From contig CAMEPU010000002.1 of assembly GCA_945932315.1 (NCBI GenBank), forward strand, positions 1-42,575: a stretch of DNA of 42,575 nucleotides, written 5' to 3'. Below are positions 19,198 through 29,131 of the stretch, piece by piece. Under the pieces are notes generated by a model. That model was not told the DNA's origin. It did no database searches and worked only from the letters and a program-made list of their open reading frames with translations. Source of the DNA: an uncultured Clostridia bacterium (GTDB lineage Bacteria; Bacillota; Clostridia; Oscillospirales; Butyricicoccaceae). The position numbers and the translations under genes were made by a program. Positions within the stretch are counted from its first letter, which is position 1, and each line of letters starts with the position of its first letter.

Positions 19198-20375
19198 CTC
19201 TCAATAAAATCATATAATTTTTGCAGTTCTTCAGAGTTATCACAGACCTCACGACTCAGCTGTTCCACAAATTTCTCTCTCAGTTCCGGATGATCTAACA
19301 GCAGCTTGATACTCTCGGCTAAAGCCTCCGGCGTCACGTCTTCAGCAATCAGTCCATTTTCGCCGCTGATGATTTGTTCGTGCATGACCGGCAGAGGGGT
19401 GGTAACAATCGGCTTCCGCAAAATTCGAGCTTCCTGCACAGTTAAGCACCATCCCTCTGAAAAAGATGTCTGCACGTAAAGATCACAATTTTTAATGTAT
19501 GGATAGGGGTTCATCTTTGTCCCAAGCAGGATCACGCGGTCACTGACGTCACATTTTTGAATCTCTGCTTCCACCGTTTCGCGAAGCTGACCGTCACCTA
19601 CCAGATACCAGTAAAAGTCATATCCTTCGTCGAGGAGAACACGGGCGGTCTTGGGGATCATGTTCTGTCCTTTTTCTCTGGACAATCTTCCAACCGTCAC
19701 CAGCGCGGTGGAGCGCAGATTCTCTTCCAAAAGCTCTTCTGCCCGGCTGACAATTTCCCCTCTGCTTAATATGTTATAGAATACGCTTTCGCTTTGGGGA
19801 CTCAAACCGTATTTGTTGTATTTTTCTCCGAACTCTTCCCGTGTTGCTTCCGACACCAGAAAAACATGATCGAACTGTCTGCATATTTTTGCGTAAAACG
19901 CACGTCTTTCGGGTGGAAAGGAATCGTTTCCATGTATCCACATGACTCTTTTTGCTCCCCTTAACCGTTTCAATGCGACAGCCAATGTAATCACATCAAT
20001 CCCCTGATAAGCAACTATACAGTCATACGGCTCTTGGTCGAGCAGAGGAAGTGCTTGAGCCGAGTAATATGCGTTCGTCATCCAATTGCCGGATGATCGC
20101 GCTAGCAGCCGATAGAATACACCGCGAGCAACCTCTTTCAATTTCAAATGAACAAATTGCTGGAATAGAATATCGCTTGATGGCTGATCAGTCGTGTTAC
20201 AGCACCGTATCGAAACCCGAGCAGGAACCTTTGAAATAAAGTCTCCTCCCGAATGATATACCCATAAGGTAACATCATATTTGCTGTAATCCAGCCTCTC
20301 CAGGAGTTCGATCAAACTTTTCTCTGTCCCTCCAACAACCATTTGACTTATTACAAAAGCTATCCGCTTCTTCAT
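19194..20375 (-). CDS. glycosyltransferase, GT4-like
   Basis: GGTEKSLIELLE, VGRLSREKGQNMI, YVQTSFSEGWCLTVQEARILRKPIV. Confidence 0.9.
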   Translation of the reverse strand: MKKRIAFVISQMVVGGTEKSLIELLERLDYSKYDVTLWVYHSGGDFISKVPARVSIRCCNTTDQPSSDILFQQFVHLKLKEVARGVFYRLLARSSGNWMTNAYYSAQALPLLDQEPYDCIVAYQGIDVITLAVALKRLRGAKRVMWIHGNDSFPPERRAFYAKICRQFDHVFLVSEATREEFGEKYNKYGLSPQSESVFYNILSRGEIVSRAEELLEENLRSTALVTVGRLSREKGQNMIPKTARVLLDEGYDFYWYLVGDGQLRETVEAEIQKCDVSDRVILLGTKMNPYPYIKNCDLYVQTSFSEGWCLTVQEARILRKPIVTTPLPVMHEQIISGENGLIAEDVTPEALAESIKLLLDHPELREKFVEQLSREVCDNSEELQKLYDFIES

Positions 20376-20478
20376 CGTATAACTCCTAAATATTTTAATT
20401 ATCTATAAAATCCTGCTGTTCACTACAATCTACTGTCAAGACAAATCTATATCTGCAAAAGAAAGAAAAACTCTTCTA

Positions 20479-20500
20479 GTTTGCCAAAAGTGCGGCAAAC
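20479..20500 (-). terminator. hairpin downstream of the GT4 gene (weak terminator/attenuator)
   Basis: GTTTGCC/GGCAAAC inverted repeat 12 nt after the 20512 stop; T-rich stretch follows only after a few nt. Confidence 0.4.
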
Positions 20501-20511
20501 CAATGTGTTTT

Positions 20512-21690
20512 TCATTTTTTCCCTCCACATATTTTCATAAACTCCTGGTACTTCTCCTCTGCACTGCAGATACGTGCCAGATCTGTGTTCTCTCTCAACC
20601 GCTCCCGCATCTCTGGGTGGAGCAGAAGGCTCTTTAGCCCCTCATAAATCGCGTTTTCATCATTCTCTACGATCCAGCCAGTCTTTCCATGAACAAGCTG
20701 CTCCCGAATACCGGAAACATCGGTCGCCAGCACCGGGCATCTCAGTATTTTAGCCTCCACGGTCACGGTCGGGAACCCTTCCCAGCCAGATGGCAGTACA
20801 AACAAATCGCAATGTTTCATGTACTTATATGGATTCTCTGTCAGACCTTCAAGAAACACGCAGTCCCCCAAATGAAGCTCCTCAATTTTCTGCTCGATCG
20901 CTTTCTTCTCCTGTCCATCCCCCAGCATATACCACTGAAACCGAAAGCCTTCTGCCCGCAGGCGCGCCAACACATCCAAAAAACGCAAGTATCTTTTTTG
21001 GGGAGTCATGCGGCCCACAGAAAGAAGAATGGGGACGCCCGATTCCGCAGCACGATATGTAAACGGCTCTTCTGCTTCTTTCTGAATCAAATCCACATCA
21101 AAAAAGTTATAAATCACATGGGTCTTATCAGCGAGCTGCGGATATCGTCCTACAAAACTCTTTTTCGCGGACTCTGCAACACAAATAATAGCATCCATCT
21201 TCTCAAAGGCCGGGATCAGCCTGTCCGTGCTCTCCGGGTCATCAAGGTTCGCCACATCGGTGTGATACCACTGAATATATTTTTTCGCGTGGATAGCATT
21301 TCTCAGGAATTCAGGCGACTCGATCTCCAGATAATTGATTGCCACATCATACTGCTTGTCCGCATAATACTCTTCGGCCAGCTTTTCTGCAAACCGACGG
21401 TACCCGACCAGCTTGCTGAACACCAGTTTACCGCACTTTTTCAATTTCTGGAGAATGCTTTTCGTATCCCGTATTTCCGCCAGAGACGCGTAGTATTTTG
21501 CCGTGTATTCCTTGCCGCAAATGCAGTGAAACGTCACTTTGGAATCAAACTGCGGCTTCAAATAGCCCCGGTCATAACTTTCCAGAATCTCAACCTCGTG
21601 CCCGCGCGACACAAGATCATTCGCAAAGCAGACCAGAACCTTCTCCGCGCCGGCAAAAATCAGCTGTGGAATTTGGATAAGGAATTTCAT
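20512..21690 (-). CDS. glycosyltransferase, GT4-like
   Basis: GAEKVLVCFANDL, SVGRMTPQKRYLRFLDV, LPSGWEGFPTVTVEAKIL. Confidence 0.9.
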   Translation of the reverse strand: MKFLIQIPQLIFAGAEKVLVCFANDLVSRGHEVEILESYDRGYLKPQFDSKVTFHCICGKEYTAKYYASLAEIRDTKSILQKLKKCGKLVFSKLVGYRRFAEKLAEEYYADKQYDVAINYLEIESPEFLRNAIHAKKYIQWYHTDVANLDDPESTDRLIPAFEKMDAIICVAESAKKSFVGRYPQLADKTHVIYNFFDVDLIQKEAEEPFTYRAAESGVPILLSVGRMTPQKRYLRFLDVLARLRAEGFRFQWYMLGDGQEKKAIEQKIEELHLGDCVFLEGLTENPYKYMKHCDLFVLPSGWEGFPTVTVEAKILRCPVLATDVSGIREQLVHGKTGWIVENDENAIYEGLKSLLLHPEMRERLRENTDLARICSAEEKYQEFMKICGGKK

Positions 21691-22538
21691 AGGCCAACTC
21701 TTTTCCGAACTTCTTCGCTAATCTCACAAAACTTTACATTATGTTTTGTAACACGCTTTTCTTCGGGGTAAGGATCCCTCCACTTTGGGGAAAACTGATA
21801 GTCTAAATAATCCTCAATATTGCCAAATGTCATAAATTTCGTGTCTTCAAATTCAACATATTGAAATTTTTCATGCCACTCTCGTTTTGTAAAATCAGTC
21901 TCGTATCCGCATCGTCCAGTATAGGGATTTTTTGTAAGAGTGTTGCACATGATCCCTACATACTCCGTTCCCTGGTCATCGTATTTAGTCATGACCTTAT
22001 CGAGACATCTCCCCCAAAATACACGATCTATTTTCGCGAAATTACCCAGCGTCAATTTTGACAGCAGCGATGTTGGTACAACACCCCCAACCTGCGTCTC
22101 TAAAATCAAATTGATTAGCTCAATCTGCTTTCTCTGGAGAGTTCTCCTCCAATATTGGTCTGGAACCGAATGTAGCACACAAATATCAATAAAAATCGGT
22201 GATCCTTCTGTTCCGTTCTGCGTGGCGATCTTTGTGCCGCGAACCAGCAACTTATTCATTTTGCTGTGCCACCTCGGATTCCGATCAAAAGTCAAAATCT
22301 CGTATTTCTCACTATATGCTCTGTTAACCTCTTTACAAAAACGCATAAAGTCCTCAGGCATCATAACGATATCAACGTCATCGTCCCACGGAATGAATCC
22401 CTTATAATTCACTGCCCCTAAAAGAGTCCCCGCATAAAGATAATACTTTAGGCCGTTCTCCCGGCAAATTTTGTCAATGTCCTTCATCGCCGAGAGCAAA
22501 ACCATATGTAATTCTAAATTGCCATAGTCATTGGTCAT
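21687..22538 (-). CDS. LicD family phosphotransferase
   Basis: YYLYAGTLLGAVNYKGFIPWDDDVDIVMMPEDF. Confidence 0.95.
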   Translation of the reverse strand: MTNDYGNLELHMVLLSAMKDIDKICRENGLKYYLYAGTLLGAVNYKGFIPWDDDVDIVMMPEDFMRFCKEVNRAYSEKYEILTFDRNPRWHSKMNKLLVRGTKIATQNGTEGSPIFIDICVLHSVPDQYWRRTLQRKQIELINLILETQVGGVVPTSLLSKLTLGNFAKIDRVFWGRCLDKVMTKYDDQGTEYVGIMCNTLTKNPYTGRCGYETDFTKREWHEKFQYVEFEDTKFMTFGNIEDYLDYQFSPKWRDPYPEEKRVTKHNVKFCEISEEVRKRVGL

Positions 22539-22550
22539 GGTAGTCCCTCG

Positions 22551-23534
22551 TTATGTATAGTGTTTCCCGAACAGCCGAACTACGCCGGCGTAAAGGTAAT
22601 AGCAATACGCCAAAAGATACGCGCGTATTTTCTCCTTTTTACTGAAACCATTCGCCCAGCCTGGCTCATTGATTACTTCTTTCAGCTCTTTTCGATATAT
22701 CGGGATCAAGTCTGCAAACTTCTTCAGATCAGCAGTCATGTTGTTTAAAACCCAGATTAGACTGGAATAATATCTGCGCTTCGCATAAGGAATCAGCTCA
22801 GGATAATTATTTGAAATGAAGTCAAGATTGTGCTTGCAATGATCATACCAAGCGATTTTTTTCCTTGAAAAAGCGGCTGTGGTAATACTGCCGCTGCCGA
22901 CACGCTTCATATAGTGATAGAAAACCTCATTGGTATAGCACACCCGTTTACAGCGATCCAGCAGCTGCAAAACGATCGCCTCATCCTCATTGATCTCTCC
23001 CACAGGATAGCGGATTCCATCAAACAACTCTGCTTTATACAGTTTATCCCACGCAGCCCACGAACCGCAGAAATACCGTTTCATAGCATCTGTCGAACTT
23101 TCCGAAAAAGGTTGCGCACCATAATTTGATTTTTTGGCCGTCGTAATCTTGCCATCTTTTTCTACATCATCAGCGACCCCGCCAAAAGACATATCTGCAC
23201 GATAAAGCTTCAAATTTGTCAACAGGGTTTCATACATAGCCGGCTCAATCCAATCGTCGCTGTCCACGAATGCCACATAGTCTCCGCTCATAACGTCTAG
23301 TCCAGCGTTACGTGCATCCGACAGTCCGCCATTTTTTTTGTGAATCACCCGGATTCTGCTGTCCTTTTGAGCATATTCATCGCAGATTGCGCCACAGTTA
23401 TCCGGCGATCCATCATCTACAAGAATAATTTCAAGATTATGGTAGGTTTGATTGTATATTGAATCAAGACACTTTTTTAGATGTTGTTCCACATTATAGA
23501 TTGGAACAATGACAGAAATCAAATCCTGCATCAA
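22551..23534 (-). CDS. glycosyltransferase family 2
   Basis: LISVIVPIYNVEQHLKKCLDSIYNQTYHNLEIILVDDGSPDNCG; FVDSDDWIEPAMYE. Confidence 0.95.
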   Translation of the reverse strand: MMQDLISVIVPIYNVEQHLKKCLDSIYNQTYHNLEIILVDDGSPDNCGAICDEYAQKDSRIRVIHKKNGGLSDARNAGLDVMSGDYVAFVDSDDWIEPAMYETLLTNLKLYRADMSFGGVADDVEKDGKITTAKKSNYGAQPFSESSTDAMKRYFCGSWAAWDKLYKAELFDGIRYPVGEINEDEAIVLQLLDRCKRVCYTNEVFYHYMKRVGSGSITTAAFSRKKIAWYDHCKHNLDFISNNYPELIPYAKRRYYSSLIWVLNNMTADLKKFADLIPIYRKELKEVINEPGWANGFSKKEKIRAYLLAYCYYLYAGVVRLFGKHYT

Positions 23535-24505
23535 ACTATCTCCTTGAGGATATGATAATATATCATGGGCAAATTTAGCTTATATGTTACTGTAAACAAA
23601 AACTCCAATTTGCTTTGAAATGAAATTGAAATCGCATTTCTGAGAGTCGAATCGAAAAAAACCTCTTTTATTTTCTTCGTTTTTTCGTTCTCTGTCAAAT
23701 TTTCATTCTGTAAAATGCATTTATATATCGAGTCTATCAAATATGTTCTAATTAGCATATTACTAAGTGTTCTATTTTCCTTCCTCGAATAACATGAAAA
23801 ATTCACAATCATTCTAGTAGCAATTTGCGTAATATTAGGAATCGGTTTATTAAATTTACTGTGTAGTTCACTATTCTCCCGCTGACGATAAAAGTAGCCA
23901 GTTTCCGAACTAACAAAAATCTTTGTTGCATTCTTCCATGCTGCCATATTAAAAAACAAGTCTTCTCTGAAAGGAATATTTTCCATTCTAAGGTTTTCAA
24001 CTATCCGTTTGTTATAAATTTTGGCCCCGACATATCCAAATATGGAGTGTTCTACCAAATAATACATTTCCCCAAATTTCAACTTGTTCTCAATAAAAAA
24101 GCTATCCTGAGTCGTTGCTATTCGTTTTTCTTTTTGCTTATTTTCATAAAAAATGGTGCATCCTGCAACCGCCAGATCAAACTCATAATCTGGAATGCAT
24201 TTTTTCAGAAAGCCAGTTTCAATGTAATCATCGCTATCTAGAAATGTGATATAATTTCCTGTGCAAATATCAAGGCCAACATTCCGAGCATCGGATACAC
24301 CACTATTCACTTTATGGATAACTACAACTCGGTTGTCTTTCTCTGCATACTCGTCACAAATTGCGCCGCAGTTATCCGGCGAACCATCGTCCACGAGGAT
24401 AATCTCAAGATTGCGATAAGTCTGATTGATAATGGAATCTACGCATTGCCGCAAATATGGTTCCACATTATAGATCGGCACAATTACACTTATCAAAGGT
24501 TCCAC
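23531..24505 (-). CDS. glycosyltransferase family 2
   Basis: LISVIVPIYNVEPYLRQCVDSIINQTYRNLEIILVDDGSPDNCG; FLDSDDYIETGF. Confidence 0.95.
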   Translation of the reverse strand: MEPLISVIVPIYNVEPYLRQCVDSIINQTYRNLEIILVDDGSPDNCGAICDEYAEKDNRVVVIHKVNSGVSDARNVGLDICTGNYITFLDSDDYIETGFLKKCIPDYEFDLAVAGCTIFYENKQKEKRIATTQDSFFIENKLKFGEMYYLVEHSIFGYVGAKIYNKRIVENLRMENIPFREDLFFNMAAWKNATKIFVSSETGYFYRQRENSELHSKFNKPIPNITQIATRMIVNFSCYSRKENRTLSNMLIRTYLIDSIYKCILQNENLTENEKTKKIKEVFFDSTLRNAISISFQSKLEFLFTVTYKLNLPMIYYHILKEIV

Positions 24506-24508
24506 AAA

Positions 24509-25567
24509 CTATTCCTCCAAAACAGCTTTCCACTTCCCGACAATCTGTTCAAAATCGAACTTATCCATATCTATCTGCGAGTTTTGCGAAAAACGAGTTC
24601 TTTGCTCTTGCGAAGTGATCAACTCTTCAATTCTCGCGGTCAGCACGTCTACATTGCCCTGTTCCACCAGATAACCGTTGACTCCATCCCGAATAATATC
24701 ACTCGGTCCTGTCATGATATCAAAACTGATGAGGGGCAAGCCCCAGGACTTTGCTTCCAACAGCACCATCGGTAAGCCCTCCATCTCAGAGGTCATGACA
24801 AACATCGCCGCCTCCTGATACCACTCGTCCATGTTGCTGACCGTTCCCGGCAGCAGCACCTGACTTTCCAGATGCTGCTCCGCAATCATCTGTTCCAATC
24901 GATCCCGCTCCGGCCCATCACCGCAGATGACCCATTTCCAGTCAGGATGTTTCGGCAAGATCCGGGCTGCCGCCTGGATCGCGCGGTCATAGCCCTTGAT
25001 GGGCAACAGCAAGCCCGCAGAAAGAATGATTTTCGATTTTGCATCATAGGAAAATTGATGCCGTTGGGCGGGGTTGGCAATGGCATAAATCGGAACCTTC
25101 GTTTTGATATGGGTCTGGTAGTTTTCTTTATCGCGCTCTGTCAGCACCACCATAGCATTGCTGTGTTTCGCGGCAAATTTACGGAAATACGGAAATAATT
25201 TTGAGTTCCAATTATTGAAATAGTTTGCGTGCTCCCAGGTAATGACCTTTGCCTTTGTTCCCCATGCAGCTGGGATCCCGTAAATGCACATGCCGACATC
25301 CACATTGATGATCCAATCGATTTTGTGGCGGCGCACATACCCACGTATCTCTCGAATCTGCTGCAGAACGCTCAGCTTGCCATCGGAGTCTTTCAAAACC
25401 ATATGCCCAACCTGCGCATCCAAAGGGAAAAACACAATATCTCCATCTAATTTCAAGCTGACAATCAAAACCGAATTGTTCTTGCAAAGTGCATTCGCCA
25501 GCAGCGCCGTCATTCGTTCTGTTCCGCCGCGTCGGGACATATCCCCTTCTAAAAAGCAGATATTCAT
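24509..25567 (-). CDS. glycosyltransferase, GT4-like
   Basis: GGTERMTALLANAL, SAGLLLPIKGYDRAIQAA, EMEGLPMVLLEAKSWGLPLI. Confidence 0.93.
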   Translation of the reverse strand: MNICFLEGDMSRRGGTERMTALLANALCKNNSVLIVSLKLDGDIVFFPLDAQVGHMVLKDSDGKLSVLQQIREIRGYVRRHKIDWIINVDVGMCIYGIPAAWGTKAKVITWEHANYFNNWNSKLFPYFRKFAAKHSNAMVVLTERDKENYQTHIKTKVPIYAIANPAQRHQFSYDAKSKIILSAGLLLPIKGYDRAIQAAARILPKHPDWKWVICGDGPERDRLEQMIAEQHLESQVLLPGTVSNMDEWYQEAAMFVMTSEMEGLPMVLLEAKSWGLPLISFDIMTGPSDIIRDGVNGYLVEQGNVDVLTARIEELITSQEQRTRFSQNSQIDMDKFDFEQIVGKWKAVLEE

Positions 25568-26679
25568 AATGAATCCAACATTTCTTCTACAGCTTGAACG
25601 GTTTTTTCTCTGCTGAAAAATCCGCCTCTGATCTTTGCCTGTTTTTTGTAGTGTGCCAACAGTTCCGGATCTGAAAGCATTTTTTTCATACCCTGATAGA
25701 TCCCTTCCGAACTGTTCTCCACCACCAAGCCATACTCATTCTCTTCCCCCAGAAGTTCTTTTGCGCCGGAGCAATCCGTGCTGACCACAGGCGTGCCGAC
25801 AAGCAACGCTTCCGTCACAGCAGTTGAAAAGCCTTCCCTTCGGGAAGCGCAAACATACAAGTCGCACCGGGCCACATATTGATACGGATTCTCCCGAAAA
25901 CCCAGAAGGATAAACGATGATTTTACATCATATTCTTTGATTTTCTGTTCCAACCAGTGCTGCTCTTCGCCAATGCCCAGAATATAGACTTTATGCCGAA
26001 CTCCCTCATCCAGCAGCCGCTTATGCACTTGCAAAAGGCGGTCGAATCCTTTGGTTTTCATCAATTTCGCAACCGAACATACCGTCAACTCTTCTGTAGA
26101 AAACGCCTCGTCTTCTGGTGCTTCCAATGCAAGCTCCTGAATTTTTTCTGTTTCGTTTGTATTATAAAGAATCTCAATCGGGGTCTTAACCGGCAGATTT
26201 TGCAGAAAACAGCTCTTTACATTTCGGGATACCGCAATAATCCGATCGAACTGATCGTAAGCACGTTTCGCCTCCAGCGGCGTTCGGAATCCCAGCGATG
26301 CAAGCTCAGGTGTTCCCAGCTCGATGTGCAGCCATGCAATGCGTTTTGTATCAGATTCTTTACATCCGCTCAAGATTCTGCTCGTCGGCCCCTCCAGGTA
26401 GGAGACCGCAACATCGAATTTATCTCTCACAATCAACTTCCAGAGAAAACTTGCAGGGAACAATTGGAAAAAAAGATTGTTGCCCCGAAACTCTATTGGC
26501 AGCAGCGAACGATATCGAATATGCGGCAGGAGATTTGTTTTATGTATACCGACATCAAACAATGTCTGCACCGTAATTTCATACTTCGTACGATCCAGAT
26601 TGTTTACCAAATTAACCAGTACTTTTTCCGCTCCACCATGTTTCAAGTTTGGAATTAAAAACAATATCTTTTTAGGCAT
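25564..26679 (-). CDS. glycosyltransferase, GT4-like
   Basis: GGAEKVLVNLVNNLD, SVAKLMKTKGFDRLLQVH, SRREGFSTAVTEALLVGTPVVSTD; ATG at 26679. Confidence 0.93.
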   Translation of the reverse strand: MPKKILFLIPNLKHGGAEKVLVNLVNNLDRTKYEITVQTLFDVGIHKTNLLPHIRYRSLLPIEFRGNNLFFQLFPASFLWKLIVRDKFDVAVSYLEGPTSRILSGCKESDTKRIAWLHIELGTPELASLGFRTPLEAKRAYDQFDRIIAVSRNVKSCFLQNLPVKTPIEILYNTNETEKIQELALEAPEDEAFSTEELTVCSVAKLMKTKGFDRLLQVHKRLLDEGVRHKVYILGIGEEQHWLEQKIKEYDVKSSFILLGFRENPYQYVARCDLYVCASRREGFSTAVTEALLVGTPVVSTDCSGAKELLGEENEYGLVVENSSEGIYQGMKKMLSDPELLAHYKKQAKIRGGFFSREKTVQAVEEMLDSL

Positions 26680-27775
26680 AGGTTCCTCCAAAAGCCCAAG
26701 ACTGATATGGTAAAAGATTCGAATCTGTATGTACAATCAAGCAGAAATATACAAAATAAACCAATATAACGCCTGTTGTCAGGAATCTCTTGCTCTTGGG
26801 TTCAAAGCATTTTATAATCTCCGGCCATAAAAGGATATTGTAGATGCCAAAGAACATGCAGAATCTTGCAAAAATCCAGTGACGTGTTGCCAACAGCATA
26901 AACATTGCATTTACTATTGAAATATTAAGCAATATCCCCGCATCAGGCCTTTGCTGCCGTAAATTTCTCCATGCATAAAACCCAAATATCGGTGGAACCG
27001 CCGCCAAACCAAATCGCAGAATATTGGCGCCCTGATTTTCGACTGACAGCATGTCCTCGTAGTGTGCATAAATACTGCCGGAGGAGTTCATTGTGTTGAT
27101 TAATTGTTCAACGAATTCATTGTAAAACAGAAACGCTGCAAAAAAAGCAGCTACTGTAATACACATCATAACCCCATCCGGCCGTACATAAGCTGCAAAA
27201 ATAAATACCAAAAGAATTATGAGAGCCGAAGCGTGAAATCCACTTGCAACCAATGTCAAAAGGATCAGAGGAAACCATTTCTTTTGGGGAACAAGCGGAT
27301 AGGCTGCAAACATGATCGCTGTTGCAATCATTTGACGCATGCCATTAAATAAATCAAAATAATACATACCGCCAAACAGCAAAAACAAAGAGAGCCAATC
27401 CGTGGATGAAGCTTTGCAGATTCCATATAAAATCAGTCCAACTGAAACAAATCCTGAAATTGCAAAAACCGGAATATAACTGTCAAACTGATCGAAACAA
27501 AATCGGTTCAGAAATCCAAATAAAAATTCTTGCTCCTCTGCAATCTTTGCATACGTTTTATTCTGCATTACCAGATAAATATCCGTGTAATTCCCGTAAT
27601 CAGTCCCAACAAATTTTCTCAAGCCTACAACGCTGCCCAATAGACTGAGCAGAAAAAACAACGTCAGCCAAAAGCGAAACGTTTTTTTTTGTCCGATCTG
27701 TTGGCTGCATTTTATGACTTGCAAACGCCATCCTAAAAAAACAGCCGCAAGCATTGTCCCACAATATATGACCAT
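26672..27775 (-). CDS. EpsG/Wzy-like polysaccharide polymerase
   Basis: Polytopic; VGLRKFVGTDYGNYTDIY, EFLFGFLNRFC, FNGMRQMIATAI typical of EpsG family. Confidence 0.85.
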   Translation of the reverse strand: MVIYCGTMLAAVFLGWRLQVIKCSQQIGQKKTFRFWLTLFFLLSLLGSVVGLRKFVGTDYGNYTDIYLVMQNKTYAKIAEEQEFLFGFLNRFCFDQFDSYIPVFAISGFVSVGLILYGICKASSTDWLSLFLLFGGMYYFDLFNGMRQMIATAIMFAAYPLVPQKKWFPLILLTLVASGFHASALIILLVFIFAAYVRPDGVMMCITVAAFFAAFLFYNEFVEQLINTMNSSGSIYAHYEDMLSVENQGANILRFGLAAVPPIFGFYAWRNLRQQRPDAGILLNISIVNAMFMLLATRHWIFARFCMFFGIYNILLWPEIIKCFEPKSKRFLTTGVILVYFVYFCLIVHTDSNLLPYQSWAFGGTYA

Positions 27776-27781
27776 TCCGGT

Positions 27782-28591
27782 TCAATCCTTTCCGGATTTT
27801 TTTCGATGATGTAAATACAAATATACCCGTTTCGGAAGCAAACCAACAATGATTGGCCTCAGTACATAGGCATAACACGATATTGGCAATCCGAGCATGC
27901 GATACCCTGTAAAGCGTACATAAGCCTCGTTCATACAAAAGCGAAGCTTCCGCCGATTATATGCATTCATGTCATCGCGCATTTTATAGAGAGGTTCCTG
28001 AAGATTATACCCTTTGTATCCAGCCGCATAAAGCCGAAACCAAAGGTTGTAATCCTCTGCACGAAGCGTGCGCGGATCCTCTGAATACCCATTCACCGCC
28101 CGGAATGCCTCTGCACGCACCATGCACGGAGCATGACAAAACGGAGTCCCGTGGATAAAATCGTTTGTCTCTGGACACTCTGTTGCCTTTCCTCTTCCCC
28201 ATTCTCCATGCTCGTCAAAATAAACCATCGGCGTACTGACAATGGCATACTCCGGATGCTCATCCAGAAAAGAGACTTCTTTTTCAATTCTGTCAGGAAG
28301 AGACAAGTCATCTCCATCCATTCTGGCGATATAGTCTCCTTCCGCTTGACTTAAGCAGCGATTCAAAGTCTTGTTAAGTCCCATATTCTTTTCGTTTTTC
28401 AACAAAATGATTTGATTAGGGTATTTATTCCGATATTGCTGTGCAATTTGAAAAGTATCATCCTGCGATCCGTCATCGCACAAAATCAATTCCCATTGAG
28501 AATAAGTTTGCGCTAAAATCGAGTCAATTGCCTCTGGCAAAGTCTTTGCGCAGTTATAAATTCCCATCAGAATGGATACTTTTTTACTCAT
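27782..28591 (-). CDS. glycosyltransferase family 2
   Basis: VSILMGIYNCAKTLPEAIDSILAQTYSQWELILCDDGSQDDT; YIARMDGDDLS. Confidence 0.95.
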   Translation of the reverse strand: MSKKVSILMGIYNCAKTLPEAIDSILAQTYSQWELILCDDGSQDDTFQIAQQYRNKYPNQIILLKNEKNMGLNKTLNRCLSQAEGDYIARMDGDDLSLPDRIEKEVSFLDEHPEYAIVSTPMVYFDEHGEWGRGKATECPETNDFIHGTPFCHAPCMVRAEAFRAVNGYSEDPRTLRAEDYNLWFRLYAAGYKGYNLQEPLYKMRDDMNAYNRRKLRFCMNEAYVRFTGYRMLGLPISCYAYVLRPIIVGLLPKRVYLYLHHRKKSGKD

Positions 28592-29105
28592 GCTCCCTTT
28601 TCGGCTCCTTAACTATAATTTTAGGTGTTCCCGCAAGAACCACAGCATGATCCGGAATATCCTGCATAACCACGCACCCAGCAGCAATCCGCGCGTAATC
28701 ACCAATATATATATTCCCGATGATTTTTGCGCCAGCGCCAATCACAACATGATCGCCAATGATCGGCGCACCATCACGCCCTTCTCCAATCGTGACCTGA
28801 TGGTAAATTCGGCAATCCACACCGATCCTGGCATTATGGGATACAATAATCCCATTCAAACCATGCGGCAACTGAGGGGGCTCCGCAAAATATGCACCGA
28901 AGTTACGATGGGTACCCATAGAAGCATTGTTAAAGGCGTCTGACCTTTTGATATACCAGAGCCGGTATAAATCGCCCCACTTAGAACCCCGTTCGGGGTC
29001 GATCACAATGCTGCGATATCTCCAATATTTCTCATGATTATATCTTTGAATAACGCTACGAAGCACCTTTTCCGTTAGAGACAACTGAATATCTTCATAT
29101 TCCAT
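28584..29105 (-). CDS. serine O-acetyltransferase-like (left-handed beta-helix) acyltransferase
   Basis: GIVSHNARIGVDCRIYHQVTIGEGRDGAPIIGDHVVIGAGAKIIGNIYIGDYARIAAG hexapeptide repeats. Confidence 0.9.
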   Translation of the reverse strand: MEYEDIQLSLTEKVLRSVIQRYNHEKYWRYRSIVIDPERGSKWGDLYRLWYIKRSDAFNNASMGTHRNFGAYFAEPPQLPHGLNGIIVSHNARIGVDCRIYHQVTIGEGRDGAPIIGDHVVIGAGAKIIGNIYIGDYARIAAGCVVMQDIPDHAVVLAGTPKIIVKEPKREHE

Positions 29106-29131
29106 GCAGATAAACCCTCAATTATTCTTTC

